From the NCBI RefSeq assembly GCF_900091725.1, contig NZ_FMBW01000076.1, positions 1-64,000 on the forward strand: DNA of 64,000 nucleotides. Reading direction: 5' to 3'. The translations under genes and the position numbers were made by a program. Positions 62,934 through 64,000 of the stretch are shown here, one piece after another. The stretch is from Streptomyces sp. DvalAA-43. GTDB lineage: Bacteria > Actinomycetota > Actinomycetes > Streptomycetales > Streptomycetaceae. Every line of letters starts with the position of its first letter. Within the stretch, counting starts at the first letter, position 1. A model generated the notes under the pieces. That model made no database searches. It was not told the origin of the DNA and worked only from the letters and a program-made list of their open reading frames with translations.

Positions 62934-63335
62934 ATGAGAGCACTGTTCGCGCCGGCCACCAGCCCGCTCTGGGGGCTGGCCGACGTCGGCGGCGGACTGC
63001 TCGCCCGGCGCATGCCCGCACTCACCGTGGTCGTCGTCCCGCAGGCCGTCGCGGCCGCGGTGCTGGGTGTCGTGGTGATCACGACCGGCGGCTGGAGCGA
63101 GGCGGGCCCGCAGCTGTGGTTCGCCGTCGCGGCGGGCGTCGTCGGACCGGTCGCGATGCTGTGCTTCTACAAGGCCCTGCCGCTCGGCCCGATGGGCATG
63201 GTCTCCCCGCTCGGCTCGCCGGGCGTCGCCGTGCCGGTGGGTGTCGGGCTCCTCCTCGGGGAGCGGCCAGGGCTGCCGCAGTTCGCGGGGGTCGGGATCG
63301 CCCTGGTGGGCACGGTGCTGCTCGCGACCGGATGA
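62934..63335 (+). CDS. Half-size EamA transporter (single repeat)
   Basis: 133 residues from the ATG at 62934. It matches one EamA repeat: PLWGLADVGGGLLARRMPAL, LCFYKALPLGPMGMVSPLGS, then VPVGVGLLLGERPGLPQFAG and the last helix ending VLLATG. A normal DMT transporter has two such repeats (about 300 aa); here the frame stops where the second should begin and no second repeat is found downstream. It may be a truncated relic or a dimerising half transporter. Confidence 0.75.
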   Translation: MRALFAPATSPLWGLADVGGGLLARRMPALTVVVVPQAVAAAVLGVVVITTGGWSEAGPQLWFAVAAGVVGPVAMLCFYKALPLGPMGMVSPLGSPGVAVPVGVGLLLGERPGLPQFAGVGIALVGTVLLATG

Positions 63336-63348
63336 GGCCGGGCCATGG

Positions 63349-63999
63349 TCACTCGGCGGGCGGGGCCGCCGTCTCGCCCGCTTCCGCCAGGGCCAGCAGC
63401 TGCTCGGGCGTGACACCCGTCGGGATCGGCACCGGAGCAGGGGTGCGCAGCGGCGGCTGCCAGCCCTTCTCGGCGTCCCAGCTGCGCACGACGCGGGCGG
63501 GGGCACCGGCCACCACCGCGTGGTCGGGCACCTCTCCCCGTACCACCGCCCCCGCGGCGACCACCACATTGCGCCCGAGCGTGGCCCCCGGGAGGATCAC
63601 CGCTCCGGTGCCGATCCAGCAGCCCGGCCCGATGGCGACCGGCTCCATGCGGGGCCACTGCCGGCCGACCGGCTCGTGCGGGTCGTCGTAACTGTGGTTC
63701 GTCGACGTGATGTAGACGTACGGCCCGCAGTACGTGTCCGGGCCGATCGTCACCGTGGTGTCGGCGACCACGTGGCTGCCGCGGCCGAGCACCACCCCGT
63801 CCCCCAGGGTCAGGATCGGATCGGGGCCGAGGTCCAGGTCGGGCATGAGCCCGGCCGTCAGGGTGACCTGCTCTCCGATCACACAGTGCGAGCCGAGTTC
63901 GATCCACCGCTCCCCGAAGACCGTGCCCTGCGGAAAGGCCAGCCGGGTACCCGGCCCGATCCGGCCGAAGCGCAGCGCGCCGGGGCGGTCCGCGGTCAC
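63349..63999 (-). CDS. Left-handed beta-helix acyltransferase (possibly 5'-partial)
   Basis: 216 residues, hexapeptide-repeat protein: IGPDTYCGPYVYITSTNHSY, IGPGCWIGTGAVILPGATLG, and GRNVVVAAGAVVRGEVPDHA, then VVAGAPARVV, typical of maltose/serine/O-acetyltransferases with an active His in TNHSYD. The start is GTG at 63999, one base inside the window edge; a start beyond the window cannot be excluded. It probably transfers an acyl group to a sugar, antibiotic or surface polymer. Confidence 0.85.
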   Translation of the reverse strand: MTADRPGALRFGRIGPGTRLAFPQGTVFGERWIELGSHCVIGEQVTLTAGLMPDLDLGPDPILTLGDGVVLGRGSHVVADTTVTIGPDTYCGPYVYITSTNHSYDDPHEPVGRQWPRMEPVAIGPGCWIGTGAVILPGATLGRNVVVAAGAVVRGEVPDHAVVAGAPARVVRSWDAEKGWQPPLRTPAPVPIPTGVTPEQLLALAEAGETAAPPAE

Positions 64000-64000
64000 C

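Overview
The window is high-GC actinobacterial chromosome, almost certainly Streptomyces. Third codon positions are strongly G/C, GTG (and some TTG) starts are common, ATGA/GTGA start-stop overlaps are frequent, and the regulator mix (MocR, ROK, ECF41 sigma, Lrp/AsnC, IclR, XRE-cupin) is typical of that genus. There are no rRNA or tRNA genes, no insertion sequence, no CRISPR array and no prophage that I could see.

Region by region: 1-3965 carries an acetyltransferase, a tandem pair of CNNM/CorC-like membrane CBS proteins and an SGNH hydrolase. 4198-20582 is a complete locus for a high-affinity, oxygen-tolerant group 1h (formerly group 5) [NiFe]-hydrogenase. It holds the structural subunits hhyS and hhyL, a NifU/Rieske-like Fe-S protein, a translationally coupled set of poorly characterised proteins including a 39-residue membrane peptide, the endopeptidase hupD, and a full maturation set (hypX, hypB, hypA, a hypC-hypF fusion, a second hypC, hypD, hypE). 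Such enzymes let streptomycete spores and persisting cells oxidise atmospheric H2. The Hyp proteins build the Fe(CN)2(CO) unit and insert nickel, and HypX supplies CO in air.

20714-29238 looks like a carbohydrate utilisation locus: an IclR regulator, an FAD-dependent oxidoreductase, two ABC sugar permeases and a lipoprotein binding protein (no ATPase), and a secreted BNR-repeat protein. Related sequence elements lie upstream of the regulator, in the oxidoreductase/ABC divergent region and upstream of the BNR gene, and suggest a small local regulon. 29334-31359 holds purB and a mismatch glycosylase. 31782-36158 holds a small hypothetical gene and an ABC exporter divergent from a histidine kinase/response regulator pair. 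36258-42925 is rich in regulators: ROK, GntR with a self-overlapping operator, an ECF41 sigma factor, and MocR opposite an EamA transporter. It also carries an 11-copy GGCA tetranucleotide repeat.

43017-48695 has a Tat-exported PhoD phosphatase and a coupled pair of large uncharacterised proteins (SWIM zinc finger plus DUF6493-like). 48879-55040 has a membrane-anchored ACT-GNAT protein, a Cys/Met-metabolism PLP enzyme divergent from its Lrp regulator, a DUF885 peptidase, and a rhodanese divergent from another Lrp regulator. 55030-59357 encodes the SbcCD nuclease. 59578-63999 holds YigZ, a CoA-binding protein, an AAC(3)-family acetyltransferase, a YbaK-domain deacylase, an XRE-cupin regulator divergent from a half-size EamA transporter, and a left-handed beta-helix acyltransferase at the right edge.

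Points most worth a second look are the HypC-HypF fusion with a second free HypC, the Rieske-like domain with four Cys instead of Cys2His2, the shared elements around the IclR locus, the tetranucleotide repeat, and two convergent gene pairs in which a protein reads through into the antisense strand of its neighbour.
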